Source of the DNA: an uncultured bacterium | GTDB lineage: Bacteria > Bacillota > Clostridia > Oscillospirales > Oscillospiraceae | DNA length: 64,000 nt | Assembly (NCBI GenBank): GCA_946056135.1 | Contig: CAMGIN010000001.1 | Location: 1-64,000, forward strand | Reading direction: 5' to 3' | Notes under the pieces: generated by a model | Seen by the model: the letters and a program-made list of their open reading frames with translations, nothing else | What the model was told of the DNA's origin: nothing | Database searches by the model: none | Part shown: positions 1 through 9,943 of the stretch, piece after piece | Layout: every line of letters begins with the position of its first letter | Numbering within the stretch: position 1 is the first letter of the stretch | Program-made: the position numbers and the translations under genes

Positions 1-94
1 CCCCTAAAGCAGACTTTGGTTATTTCCATGGTCTACTTTAGGGGGATCATATCAGAACGAAAAATGGGGTGTAATATTTAGGGAAAGAGCAAAT

Positions 95-250
95 TCATTT
101 CTTCTCTTTTTCTTCCGCTTCCAAATGCCGCTTCAAAACAAGATTGATATACTGAGACAGAGAACGGCCATCGTATTCCGCTTTGTCCCTGATCTTTTCC
201 AGAACATCACCGTCAATTTTGATGCTGATCTTTTCTTTCAAAGGTTTCAC
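95..250 (-). CDS. small ribbon-helix-helix (Arc-like) DNA-binding protein, 51 aa
   Basis: Not in ORF track; GTG start with GAGGTGAG RBS; translation VKPLKEKISIKIDGDVLEKIRDKAEYDGRSLSQYINLVLKRHLEAEEKEKK has RHH-like pattern. Confidence 0.65.
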   Translation of the reverse strand: MKPLKEKISIKIDGDVLEKIRDKAEYDGRSLSQYINLVLKRHLEAEEKEKK

Positions 251-348
251 GTTCTCTCACCTCATTAATAATATACCACAAAATATGATAGAATATTGGC
301 AAGTAGTGCTAAGTAGGATATTATACTACTATCAAAGGTGGGAGAAAA

Positions 349-636
349 ATGATCATTGAAATTAACACAAGTATAATCGGCAGGAATCTCCGTTTTCTCA
401 GAGAAAAATATGAACTGCCAACAATCGCACTATCCAAATTAACTGGCATTCCAGAACCCTGCATCCGAGCCATGGAGAAAGAACTCTATGTTCCGCCAAT
501 GACAGAATATCAACTAAAAAAACTCTGTGACGTACTGAACATACCCATGGAGCATCTGATTCAAACCGAACTGGAAAAGGAAACGGTATTCCCATTCAAA
601 AACAAAGATCCATATAACACCGGCATCAAGATCTGA
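349..636 (+). CDS. XRE-family helix-turn-helix regulator
   Basis: ORF with HTH pattern (GRNLRFLREKYELPTIALSKLTGIPEPCIRAMEK), upstream GGTGGGAG RBS. Confidence 0.75.
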   Translation: MIIEINTSIIGRNLRFLREKYELPTIALSKLTGIPEPCIRAMEKELYVPPMTEYQLKKLCDVLNIPMEHLIQTELEKETVFPFKNKDPYNTGIKI

Positions 637-789
637 ATGAAAAGTATCATAGGCACTCAGTGTAGGGAAGGGTGATTTGACCCTACCCTACAGCAGGTGC
701 TGTGAAAAAGACGTCTCAATGGAAAACACAATACAGTATCAGAGACGAAAACCCGCTGCCTTGTGAGCAGCGGGTTTTATGATCGTTTA

Positions 790-2913
790 TCAGCCCTTCT
801 GAGCCATTTCCTTCAGCGCGTCCTTGCGGCTGAAATTGGCGCGGCCCTTCTCATCGAAGCCCATGAACTTCACCCAGGTCATGTCGCCCAGATTCAGAAC
901 ATCTTCCACCTTCTCTACACGGTGGTTCTCCAGCTTGGAGATATGCACCATTCCGTCATGGCCGGGAGCGATCTCCACGAAAGCGCCGATGGGCAGGATC
1001 CGAACAACCTTGCCGTAGTACAGCTTGCCAACCTCAGGAACGAAGCAGATGTCGTCCACCATCTTCTTGGCAGCATAGGCAGCAGCGGAGTCAACAGCGG
1101 AGATAAACACGGAGCCATCATCTTCGATATCCACCTTGGCGCCGGTGTCCGCGCAGATCTTCTGGATAGTCTTTCCGCCGGAGCCGATGACCTCCCGGAT
1201 CTTATCAACGGGAATCTTCAGGGACAGCATCTTGGGAGCAAACTCGGAAACCTCGGGCCGGGGTGCGGGAATGGCCTTCAGAATGACCTCAGACAGGATC
1301 TCCAGACGTGCCTTGCGGCAGCGCTCCAGAGCGTCAGCAATGATCTCCATTGTCAGGCCCTTGTTCTTCAGGTCCATCTGAATGGCGGTGATACCCTCGG
1401 TAGTACCAGCAACCTTGAAGTCCATCTCACCGTGGAAGTCCTCAACCCCCTGGATATCGGTGAAGGTTCTCCACTCGCCGGTCTCCTGGTCGGAGATCAG
1501 GCCGCAGGAGATGCCAGCCACAGGCCGCTTGATGGGCACGCCGGCATCCATCAGAGCCAAGGTGGAGCCGCAGATGGAGCCCTGAGAGGTGGAACCGTTA
1601 GAGGACAAAACCTCAGACACCACACGGATGGCATAGGGGAATTCCTCCACGGAGGGAATCACAGGCAGCAGGGCCTTTTCCGCCAGAGCGCCGTGACCGA
1701 TCTCCCGGCGGGAGGTGGAACGGGCCGCACGGGCCTCACCGGTGGAGTATGCGGGGAAGTTGTAGTGATGGATATAGCGTTTGGTGTCCTCCGCGTAAAT
1801 GGTGTCCAGCTTCTGCGCGGCGGATAGAGGATTCAGGGTGCAGATGGACAGCACCTGGGTCTGACCACGGGAGAACAGGCCGGAACCATGAACCCGGGGC
1901 AGGACGCCAACCTCAGCATCCAGCGGACGAATCTCGTCCATGCCGCGGCCATCCACACGCTTGCCGGCCAGCAGCCACTTCTTGACGACCTTCTTCTGCA
2001 TCTTGTACAGGCATACCTCGATGTGTGTCTCAAAGTCCTCGTACTTCTCACCGAACTTCTCCTGGAAGTCCAGACGGGCAGCGGTGAGACGCTCCTCCCG
2101 GACGTTCTTGTCAGGGGTGTCCAGAGCATACTCGATCTGATTCAGGCCGTAAGCCATCAGGTCATCCAGCAGCTCGTGGTTGACAGCAGCCTTCTCAAAG
2201 GTAAACTTGGGCTTGCCGATCTCTGCCACGATACCGTTGATGAACTTGACAATCTCCATGTTGGTCTCGTGGGCCACACGGATGCACTCATAAACAATGT
2301 TCTCGGGAGCCTCGTTGGCCTCGGTTTCAATCATAACTACCTTCTCGAAGGTGGAGGAAATGCAGACGAAGCAATCGCAGGCCTCCCGCTCATCGGTGGA
2401 GGGGTTGATGATATACTTGCCGTTCAGGTGGGCAACATTGGTGGTAGCCACGGGCCCATTCCAAGGTACGTCGGAAGAAGCGATGGCAATGGAAGCGCCC
2501 AGAGAAGCCACAATCTCCACAGGGTTGTCGTAGTCATTGGCCAGGACGGTGCAGGTCACGACAGTGTCGTTGCGCAGCTCCTCATCAAACAGGGGACGCA
2601 TGGGCCGGTCAATAATCCGGCTGTTCAGGATGCCCCGCTCGGAGGGCTTGCCCTCCCGACGGTTGAAGGAGCCGGGGATGCGGCCCACAGCGTACATCCG
2701 CTCCTCAAACTCAATAGTCAGAGGGAAGTAGTCAATGCCGGCCTTGGGAATGGGGTTGCAAGTGCAGGTAACCAGCACCACAGTATCGCCGTAGCGGCAG
2801 ATGCACTCGGCGTTGGCCAGTTCCGCCACCTTGCCGGTTTCCACGGTGAAGGGGCGTCCGCCAATTTCCATCTCATAAACATGATGGTTGGGATATTGCT
2901 TGCGTGTAATCAT
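790..2913 (-). CDS. pnp: polyribonucleotide nucleotidyltransferase
   Basis: 707 aa; PNPase RNase PH repeats plus C-terminal KH (IREVIGSGGKTIQKI) and S1 domains. Confidence 0.97.
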   Translation of the reverse strand: MITRKQYPNHHVYEMEIGGRPFTVETGKVAELANAECICRYGDTVVLVTCTCNPIPKAGIDYFPLTIEFEERMYAVGRIPGSFNRREGKPSERGILNSRIIDRPMRPLFDEELRNDTVVTCTVLANDYDNPVEIVASLGASIAIASSDVPWNGPVATTNVAHLNGKYIINPSTDEREACDCFVCISSTFEKVVMIETEANEAPENIVYECIRVAHETNMEIVKFINGIVAEIGKPKFTFEKAAVNHELLDDLMAYGLNQIEYALDTPDKNVREERLTAARLDFQEKFGEKYEDFETHIEVCLYKMQKKVVKKWLLAGKRVDGRGMDEIRPLDAEVGVLPRVHGSGLFSRGQTQVLSICTLNPLSAAQKLDTIYAEDTKRYIHHYNFPAYSTGEARAARSTSRREIGHGALAEKALLPVIPSVEEFPYAIRVVSEVLSSNGSTSQGSICGSTLALMDAGVPIKRPVAGISCGLISDQETGEWRTFTDIQGVEDFHGEMDFKVAGTTEGITAIQMDLKNKGLTMEIIADALERCRKARLEILSEVILKAIPAPRPEVSEFAPKMLSLKIPVDKIREVIGSGGKTIQKICADTGAKVDIEDDGSVFISAVDSAAAYAAKKMVDDICFVPEVGKLYYGKVVRILPIGAFVEIAPGHDGMVHISKLENHRVEKVEDVLNLGDMTWVKFMGFDEKGRANFSRKDALKEMAQKG

Positions 2914-2948
2914 TCTTTGTTTAACCTCCTGTAAATTTGATTTATCAT

Positions 2949-3015
2949 CGGGAGGTTTAGCACTTGAAACGAATGCCGGAATCCGGCAGCCCTTTCAACT
3001 GCTAAATGTCTCCCG
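2949..3015 (-). promoter_or_regulatory. pnp leader stem-loop
   Basis: Minus strand CGGGAGACATTTAGCAGTTGAAAGGGCTGCCGGATTCCGGCATTCGTTTCAAGTGCTAAACCTCCCG folds as a long interrupted hairpin just upstream of pnp. Confidence 0.6.
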
Positions 3016-3031
3016 AAAAGTGACGCACGAA

Positions 3032-3066
3032 AGAAAGGGCGACGGTAAAACGTCGCCCTTTCAAAG
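3032..3066 (-). terminator. intrinsic terminator downstream of rpsO
   Basis: AAAGGGCGACG TTTTA CGTCGCCCTTT hairpin immediately after the rpsO stop. Confidence 0.7.
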
Positions 3067-3068
3067 TT

Positions 3069-3347
3069 TTACTTACGGATACCCAGCTTGGCGATCAAAG
3101 CACGGTAGCGGTTGATGTCCTTACGGGCCAGATAGTCCAGCAGGTTGCGGCGCTTACCAACCATCATCAGCAGACCACGGCGGGAGTGGTTGTCGTGCTT
3201 GTGAACCCGCAGGTGATCGGTCAGTTCATTGATCCGAGCGGTCAGGATGGCAACCTGAACCTCGGGAGAACCGGTGTCGCCCTCGTGGGTAGCGTTCTCC
3301 AGGATGACCTGGGTCTTCTTTTCCTTCTGAATCATTGTGTTTTCCAC
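3069..3347 (-). CDS. rpsO: 30S ribosomal protein S15
   Basis: 92 aa, [23 protein letters not shown] signature. Confidence 0.97.
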   Translation of the reverse strand: MENTMIQKEKKTQVILENATHEGDTGSPEVQVAILTARINELTDHLRVHKHDNHSRRGLLMMVGKRRNLLDYLARKDINRYRALIAKLGIRK

Positions 3348-3523
3348 CTTTCATACAATTCCCGGAAGCCAAGTAGGGGTCAGTGGAGTGCATTATAGCT
3401 TTTTCCCACAACTGAGCAACGGGTAGATAAATATTCTCTGGTCATGACCAGCCTTTTTATGTTATCACAAGTTTGCCCAATTGTAAAGGAAAACTTTCGG
3501 TTTTTCCAAAAAACTTCTGCAAA

Positions 3524-4138
3524 TTATTTGCCAGACAGCAGATCCTTAAAAGCTTTCCGAACGTGCATGGATTCGTCATGGGCAATGGCTTTTTTCACAT
3601 TGCCGATATGCAACACCGCCAGAAGCAGACCCGCCGCCGAAGCGGTGATAACCTCCGCAGCCGTCCCATGGAAGGCAAACACCAGCACCGGGAAAATCAC
3701 ACTGACAAAGATGGGAAATGCCACGCCGCAGTCCAGAAGAAACATCAGCAGAAGGGCCGAGAACAAAATGATGGGGACAAACAGAAGCCTGTAGTAGATC
3801 ACCAGCCCGCCGAACGCCGCCAGGCCCTTACCGCCCTTGAAATGCAGGAGCACGGGGAAACAATGGCCTAACATGGTTCCAATGCAGGCCAGCATCCCTG
3901 CAATCCGCAGCTGCGGAAACAGAAATTGGGCCAGCTTACCGGCCAGAAAGGATTTCAAAATATCCAATACCATGACCAGAGCCCCGGCTTTCCAGCCAAT
4001 CACCACCATGGTGTTGGTTGCTCCCAGGTTTTTGGTTCCTTCCTGCTTCAGATCCACATGTTTCCACTTGCCGAGAATGGCAGCCGAATTGACATTGCCA
4101 ATGAGATAGCCCAGGCACAGGCTTAAAATTCCATCCAT
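3524..4138 (-). CDS. plsY: glycerol-3-phosphate acyltransferase PlsY
   Basis: 204 aa membrane protein; GYLIGNVNSAAILGKW, GTKNLGATN, HCFPVLLHFKGGKG motifs. Confidence 0.93.
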   Translation of the reverse strand: MDGILSLCLGYLIGNVNSAAILGKWKHVDLKQEGTKNLGATNTMVVIGWKAGALVMVLDILKSFLAGKLAQFLFPQLRIAGMLACIGTMLGHCFPVLLHFKGGKGLAAFGGLVIYYRLLFVPIILFSALLLMFLLDCGVAFPIFVSVIFPVLVFAFHGTAAEVITASAAGLLLAVLHIGNVKKAIAHDESMHVRKAFKDLLSGK

Positions 4139-4275
4139 AAACTTCTGTCTTTCCTTCTTCTACAATTTAAGAAATAATTATAGCAGGATTTCTTGGAAAA
4201 TGCAACCATTACTGTGAAAAGTACAGATTTTTCTTTCCGATGGAACAGCACATCAAAAATTCCCATTCAACATAG

Positions 4276-4308
4276 AAAGAAAGACGTGACGGAAACCGTC
4301 ACGTCTGC
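4276..4308 (-). terminator. intrinsic terminator after rsmG
   Basis: AGACGTGACGGAAACCGTCACGTCT hairpin followed (minus strand) by T-rich tract. Confidence 0.75.
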
Positions 4309-4311
4309 AAA

Positions 4312-5022
4312 TTACAGAGGGCTCTGTTTGATTTTAGCATACCGCCTTGGGAATTGCTTCGGTGTAGGAGCAATTTTTCTGAGAACAATTACCGCATGGG
4401 AAGTGCCGTCAATAGGAAATACCTTGACTTGTTCCAGCTTCAGTCCCAGTTTTTGGATTGCCCCGGCGCATTCTGACAATTCCTCTTCCGCCGCCGTGCC
4501 TTTCATCGCCAGCACCGCACCGCCGACTTTTACATAGGGAGCCGTCAGTTCCAGCAGGATGTTCAATCTGGCTACCGCGCGGGAAACCGCATAATCAAAG
4601 CTCTCCCGACGGTCCGCCACCGCTTCCTCTGCCCGGGCTGTCACGCACTGGGCTTCGATTCCCAACTGGGGCATGATTTCCTCCAACCATTTTACCCGTT
4701 TACCCAGGGAGTCCAGCAGAGTTACCTTTGCCTCCGGACAAGCAATGGCCAAAGGAACACCGGGAAATCCGGCGCCGCAGCCCACATCGATCAGCGTCTT
4801 TTCCTTCAGATCGGCGGCAGCCAACACCGTCAGACTGTCCAGCAGGTGCAGCTTTGCCACCTGTTCATCTTCGGTAATGGCGGTCAGGTTCATAACCTCG
4901 TTTTGCTTAACCACCGCTTTTCCGAAGGCGCAAAGGGCTTCCTTTTGGTTGTCAGAAAGCTCCAGTCCCAGAAGGGGCAGTCCTTCCTCCAATGTTTTCT
5001 TCATCATATCCTCACCTGGCAT
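4312..5022 (-). CDS. rsmG: 16S rRNA (guanine527-N7)-methyltransferase RsmG
   Basis: 236 aa; NLTAITE, LLDSLT, DVGCGAGFPGVPLAI. Confidence 0.95.
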   Translation of the reverse strand: MPGEDMMKKTLEEGLPLLGLELSDNQKEALCAFGKAVVKQNEVMNLTAITEDEQVAKLHLLDSLTVLAAADLKEKTLIDVGCGAGFPGVPLAIACPEAKVTLLDSLGKRVKWLEEIMPQLGIEAQCVTARAEEAVADRRESFDYAVSRAVARLNILLELTAPYVKVGGAVLAMKGTAAEEELSECAGAIQKLGLKLEQVKVFPIDGTSHAVIVLRKIAPTPKQFPRRYAKIKQSPL

Positions 5023-6181
5023 TCACAATACCGCTCAAATCCACCTGGGTTTCGTCATAGGGGTCGAAAGGCGATTCCTTTACGGTGATAGAAGGCAAAA
5101 CAACGGTCTGAATATGCCAACTCACCAGCAGGTCACATACCTCTCCATAGGATGCGACCCCGGAAGCGTCGCCGCTTACCTTCAGATACGTGTCGTTAAC
5201 ATTGTCCGCAAAACGAGTTGCGCTGTCATCCTGATGAGAACGGAAGAAATTGCTGTAAGCATTCATATCCGCTCGCAACAGATCGCTGACCCCATTGCTG
5301 ACCCGTGCAGCAGCTGCCGCGGCAGATTGGGTATTGACGCTGTTCAGGGCATTGTAACAGTAACGGAACGCCATAAAATAGGCAGAATATTGAAATTCCA
5401 CATCAGAATGGACACTGCAGGCAAGGAAACCAGTGAAATTGGCGTCCCGCTCCGGAGCGATGCACATTCGGTGCGCCATCTCGTGGCACATGGTAAAGGG
5501 AAGCGCCACGTCCGGAATCTGTGCATTGACACAAGCCTCGCCGGTCAGCCCAAAGGTTACGCCGGTAATCCCCATAGAGGTATACATATCCGACCAGCCC
5601 AGCTTCTTCACCGGCAGACGGGAACCGGCAAAGACAGGATAGTGATAATCATAGGTCAGAACCTCAAAGCCCTCCCCCGCTTTCTCGGCCAAGGTTTCAA
5701 AGCTGTCAAACTGTACATTACCGCTTCCGTCCCGATTCACCTGCTGCGCCAGGTTATTGGCCTTGTCCCGGTAATACTCCGTAGCCTCTGTCAATTCCTC
5801 CAGGGTATAGCTGGCCATTTCCAGGCGCATGTCATCCGCCAGGTCGCCAGCATAGTAATTCAGGCCCCAGAACAGCATATGGCACATATAAATGCAGGAA
5901 AACACAGCCAATACCCAGCCAAACCACTGGATGGGATTCCATTTCAGCACGATCATCAGCACAACACTTGCCAGGATCAGAACGCCCAAAACCACTGCCA
6001 GGAGCTGCCAGACAGGAAAGTCTACACTGGCCGTCCACTGTGCCAAAATGGTCTGCAGGGTACGCATAACGTAAGGATAAACCATGTCCACAAGCGTTGC
6101 AAACCGTTCGCCAAAGTACATCAGTACCCAGGTTATAGCAGCAAAAATCCCGGCAGTCAGGTATCCGAACCAATATTTCAA
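5012..6181 (-). CDS. DUF3810-like membrane protein with HExxH-like motif
   Basis: N-terminal TM helices, MCHEMAHRMCIAPERDANF motif. Confidence 0.75.
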   Translation of the reverse strand: MKYWFGYLTAGIFAAITWVLMYFGERFATLVDMVYPYVMRTLQTILAQWTASVDFPVWQLLAVVLGVLILASVVLMIVLKWNPIQWFGWVLAVFSCIYMCHMLFWGLNYYAGDLADDMRLEMASYTLEELTEATEYYRDKANNLAQQVNRDGSGNVQFDSFETLAEKAGEGFEVLTYDYHYPVFAGSRLPVKKLGWSDMYTSMGITGVTFGLTGEACVNAQIPDVALPFTMCHEMAHRMCIAPERDANFTGFLACSVHSDVEFQYSAYFMAFRYCYNALNSVNTQSAAAAAARVSNGVSDLLRADMNAYSNFFRSHQDDSATRFADNVNDTYLKVSGDASGVASYGEVCDLLVSWHIQTVVLPSITVKESPFDPYDETQVDLSGIVNAR

Positions 6182-6434
6182 AGGAAACGCCTCCTTTTAA
6201 ACACATATTGATAGATTGTAATAGTATAGCACATTTGCCGTCAATTGTCTTCCCCCAAATTTTTAATTTTTTATAAAGAGAGGAAGAAAATCTTGTTTTT
6301 CTTCTATGTTAACCGGGATTTTTTCGTCTTTTTCCATCTATTCCGTCCAATCAGTCAAATTATCTTGCTTTTTTCCCTGCTGCGTGATAAAATGCATAGA
6401 TGAAAAAGCTTGTATTGGAACAGGAGGGATCTGC

Positions 6435-8225
6435 TTGAGGCGTTTTTTGACATTATTGACCGTATGCGTCTTGCTTACGGGCGTTCTGTGTATCCCCGCT
6501 TCCGCAGAAACTTCCGCTTCTAAAGTGGATCTGTACTGCACCGTCACATCCGAAGGTGACTGCCAGGTGTCTATGACCGTCACACTGCGTCTGGAAGAAG
6601 CCCATGACCAGATGACCTTTCCCCTGCCCGTCAACGCCAAGAACATCACTATGAATCACTCCTCCGTCAGCGCAGTCAAGACGGACTCTGCCATTGATGT
6701 GGATATCAGTAAAGTTACAAGAGGTTATGTGGGGGAAGCCTCACTGTTCTTTGAATATACCATTCCCAAAGCGGTAAAGGTCAATGCGGACCAGTCCACG
6801 AAGCTCATTGCGGACCGGACACTTCAGCTGGATATTCCTCTGCTGTGTGGTTTTGAATATCCCGTGGAGAGCCTGACCTTTCTGATTAACATGCCCTCTG
6901 ACAAGATGACAAACAGTCCCACCTTCCACAGTATCTACCGCCAGATGAGCATTGAATCCGATCTGACCTACAAGGTAGATAAAAATCAGATTATCGGTTC
7001 CAGCAAGACCATCCTGAACGATCATGAAGGTGTCACGATGTCCATGGTCGTTCCCCAAGATATGTTTCCCACAGTCAGCACCTACATCCGGGAGGGCAAC
7101 CCGGAGATCGTACCCATGATCATCTGTGCTGTCGTAGCTCTGCTGTACTGGATCCTCTTTCTGCGGACACTGCCCATGTTCCGCATCCGCACCTCTACCC
7201 CGCCGGAGGGCATCACCGCCGGAGAACTGGGCTGTCGTCTGACGCTGGCAGGCGGAGATCTGACCATGATGATATTCTCCTGGGCCCAACTGGGTTATCT
7301 GTTGATCCATATGGACGGCAATGGAAGAATCCTATTGTACAAACGGATGGATATGGGAAACGAACGCAGTGCCTTTGAAAATAAAGTCTTTAAAGCGCTG
7401 TTTTCCTCCCGCCGGGTAGTAGACGCTACCGGAAACCAGTATGCCCTGCTCTGCCAGAAGGTAGCGAGGCAAGTACCCAACGAGCGAAACATGCACAGGG
7501 GTAATTCCGGCAATATGAAACTGTTCCGCCTGATTGCCTGTGGAAGTCAGGTCTTCTGTGGCATTTGCGTAGCCATGAATATGACATCCATCTCTTTCCT
7601 GCAGATTCTTCTTTCTGTGATTCTGGGTATTTTCGGCGTGATTTCCGCTTGGCTGATCCAGGATGTGGCCTACCGAACCCACCTGCGTGGCAAGACGCCG
7701 GTGTACATTGGCCTTGTTTGCATTTTAATCTGGATTGTGCTCGGGTTACTATGTGGACAGGTCTGGATCCCGCTGTGTTGTACACTGGGAGAACTTGTCC
7801 TGGGCTACTTCGCTGCCTACGGCGGCCGACGCAGCGATCTGGGACGCCATGACGCCGGAATGGTTCTGGGCTTCCGGCATTACGCAAAGCGCCTGCCAAG
7901 AGAGGATATCAGCCGTCTGATGAAGAATGATCCGGATTACTTCTTCAACCTGGCACCCTACGCCTTGGCACTGGGCGTTATCAATCCCTTCTCCGAAGCC
8001 TTTGGCCGCCGGAAGCTGGATCAATGTCCCTATCTGGTGACCCGAGTTCACGGAAAGCGGACTGCCCAGGAATGGGGAAAGCTGATGGCAAAAGCGGCTG
8101 ACATGATGGATGCCAGAGTCCGCAGAATGCAGGTGGAAAAATGGTTTGCTGTCCAACTTCCGGTCATTAAAATTCAGAAGTCTCAGAAAACGCAGAAAGT
8201 TCAAAAAGTCCGGAAAAAGAAATAA
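6435..8225 (+). CDS. DUF2207-like membrane protein with signal peptide
   Basis: TTG start at 6435 preceded by AGGAGGG RBS (ORF track start 6306 looks too early); signal peptide, C-terminal TM region. Confidence 0.65.
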   Translation: MRRFLTLLTVCVLLTGVLCIPASAETSASKVDLYCTVTSEGDCQVSMTVTLRLEEAHDQMTFPLPVNAKNITMNHSSVSAVKTDSAIDVDISKVTRGYVGEASLFFEYTIPKAVKVNADQSTKLIADRTLQLDIPLLCGFEYPVESLTFLINMPSDKMTNSPTFHSIYRQMSIESDLTYKVDKNQIIGSSKTILNDHEGVTMSMVVPQDMFPTVSTYIREGNPEIVPMIICAVVALLYWILFLRTLPMFRIRTSTPPEGITAGELGCRLTLAGGDLTMMIFSWAQLGYLLIHMDGNGRILLYKRMDMGNERSAFENKVFKALFSSRRVVDATGNQYALLCQKVARQVPNERNMHRGNSGNMKLFRLIACGSQVFCGICVAMNMTSISFLQILLSVILGIFGVISAWLIQDVAYRTHLRGKTPVYIGLVCILIWIVLGLLCGQVWIPLCCTLGELVLGYFAAYGGRRSDLGRHDAGMVLGFRHYAKRLPREDISRLMKNDPDYFFNLAPYALALGVINPFSEAFGRRKLDQCPYLVTRVHGKRTAQEWGKLMAKAADMMDARVRRMQVEKWFAVQLPVIKIQKSQKTQKVQKVRKKK

Positions 8226-8230
8226 TAATT

Positions 8231-8262
8231 CAGGGTGGAGACAAAACTCCACCCTGTTTTTT
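8231..8262 (+). terminator. intrinsic terminator
   Basis: CAGGGTGGAG ACAAAA CTCCACCCTG TTTTTT. Confidence 0.85.
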
Positions 8263-8368
8263 ATGAAAGCTTGTGGTCTTTTCGCATAGGGACCAATCTG
8301 GAATATGGGCAGAAAAAGATCATGAACAGATATGCCGGACTATTCTGATAACCATCACAGTAAAATAA

Positions 8369-8395
8369 TTCCCTCCTATTTTCAAGGAGGGAATC
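8369..8395 (-). terminator. hairpin terminator downstream of guaB
   Basis: ATTCCCTCCT ATTTTCA AGGAGGGAAT downstream of minus-strand gene. Confidence 0.6.
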
Positions 8396-8403
8396 ATAAA
8401 TCG

Positions 8404-9909
8404 TTATTTTACAGTAGAGGTGCTGCGCAGGGTAACGTCGTGGGCGCCGCCTTCCACGATGGAGACGGAGGACACCAGGGTCAGCTTGGCATCCCGCTGC
8501 AGGTCGGGGATGTTGGTCACACCCACATTGCACATGGTGGACTTGACCTTGTACAGGGAAGCCTCCACGTTGTCGTGCAGAGGACCTGCATAGGTAACGT
8601 AGGAGTCCACACCTTCCTCAAAGCTGAGCTTGGTAGAACCACCCAGATCATAACGCTGCCAGTTCCGGGCACGGTTGGAGCCTTCGCCCCAGTACTCCTT
8701 CATATACGCGCCGTTCACCATGACCTTGTTGGTGGGGGACTCGTCGAACCGGGCAAAGTAGCGGCCCAGCATCAGGAAGTCCGCGCCCATAGCCAGAGCC
8801 AGAGTCATGTGATAATCGTGAACAATGCCGCCATCGGAGCAGATGGGCACATAGATGCCGGTTTCCCGGAAGTACTGGTCACGGGCAGCCGCAACCTCGA
8901 TCAGAGCGGTAGCCTGGCCGCGGCCAATGCCCTTGGTTTCCCGGGTGATGCAGATGGAGCCGCCGCCGATGCCCACCTTCACAAAGTCCGCGCCGGCCTC
9001 AGCCAGGAAGCGGAAGCCGTCCTTATCCACCACGTTGCCCGCTCCGATTTTCACGGTGTCGCCGTAGTGATCCCGAACCCACTGAATGGTGTTCTTCTGC
9101 CAGCAGGTGTAGCCCTCGGAGGAGTCAATGACCAGCACGTCGGCGCCGGCCTCCAGCAGAGCGGGGATTCGGGTGGCATAGTCCCGGGTGTTGATGCCCG
9201 CGCCCACCAGATAGCGCTTCTTGCTGTCCAAAAGCTCCAGGGGGTTTTCCTTATGGGAAGCGTAGTCCTTGCGGAATACGAAATACATCAGATGGTCGTC
9301 ATCGTCCACAATGGGAAGGCTGTTCAGCTTATGCTCCCAGATGATGTCATTGGCCTGCTTCAGGGTGGTCTCCTTGGGAGCGGTGATCAGCTTCTCCCGG
9401 GGCGTCATGAAATCCCGGACCTTATCGCTGGGATCCATACGGGAAACACGGTAGTCACGGCTGGTGACGATACCCAGGAGCTTACCGGTGGCGGTTCCAT
9501 CCTCTGTGATGGCCACTGTGGAGAAACCATTTTTCTTCTTCATATCCAAAACATCCGCCAGAGTGGCCTCCGGGGTCAGATTAGAGGCGGAGGTGACAAA
9601 ACCAGCCTTATAGCCTTTAACTTTGGCAACCATGGCAGCCTGATTCTCAATACTCTGAGAACCATAAATAAAGCTGATACCGCCTTCCTTCGCCAGGGCA
9701 ATGGCCAGGGTATCGTTGGAAACAGACTGCATAACCGCAGAAGTCAAAGGAACATTCAGAGAAATTGCGGGCTCTTCCATGCCCTTGCGGTACTTGACGA
9801 GGGGCGTTCTCAGACTGACACGATCAGGAATACAATTCTCCGAAGTATAGCCGGGAATCAGAAGATATTCGCTGAACGTATGGCTGGGTTCCGGGTAATA
9901 GTACGCCAT
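8404..9909 (-). CDS. guaB: IMP dehydrogenase (Tritrichomonas-like clade)
   Basis: 501 aa; CBS region, [23 protein letters not shown] active-site loop, [19 protein letters not shown]. Confidence 0.95.
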   Translation of the reverse strand: MAYYYPEPSHTFSEYLLIPGYTSENCIPDRVSLRTPLVKYRKGMEEPAISLNVPLTSAVMQSVSNDTLAIALAKEGGISFIYGSQSIENQAAMVAKVKGYKAGFVTSASNLTPEATLADVLDMKKKNGFSTVAITEDGTATGKLLGIVTSRDYRVSRMDPSDKVRDFMTPREKLITAPKETTLKQANDIIWEHKLNSLPIVDDDDHLMYFVFRKDYASHKENPLELLDSKKRYLVGAGINTRDYATRIPALLEAGADVLVIDSSEGYTCWQKNTIQWVRDHYGDTVKIGAGNVVDKDGFRFLAEAGADFVKVGIGGGSICITRETKGIGRGQATALIEVAAARDQYFRETGIYVPICSDGGIVHDYHMTLALAMGADFLMLGRYFARFDESPTNKVMVNGAYMKEYWGEGSNRARNWQRYDLGGSTKLSFEEGVDSYVTYAGPLHDNVEASLYKVKSTMCNVGVTNIPDLQRDAKLTLVSSVSIVEGGAHDVTLRSTSTVK

Positions 9910-9943
9910 TGGTATTTCCTCCTAGTATATTTATATATTGATT

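Noticed and set aside
349-636. Toxin-antitoxin pair with the RHH gene
   Set aside because: Both proteins look like DNA-binding regulators; no toxin fold recognised.
763-2934. Long + strand ORFs opposite pnp (354 and 348 aa)
   Set aside because: Antisense shadow ORFs of a GC-rich conserved gene; no recognisable domains, no RBS logic. Same applies to long ORFs opposite guaB, gyrA, gyrB, rpoD, oad, pckA.
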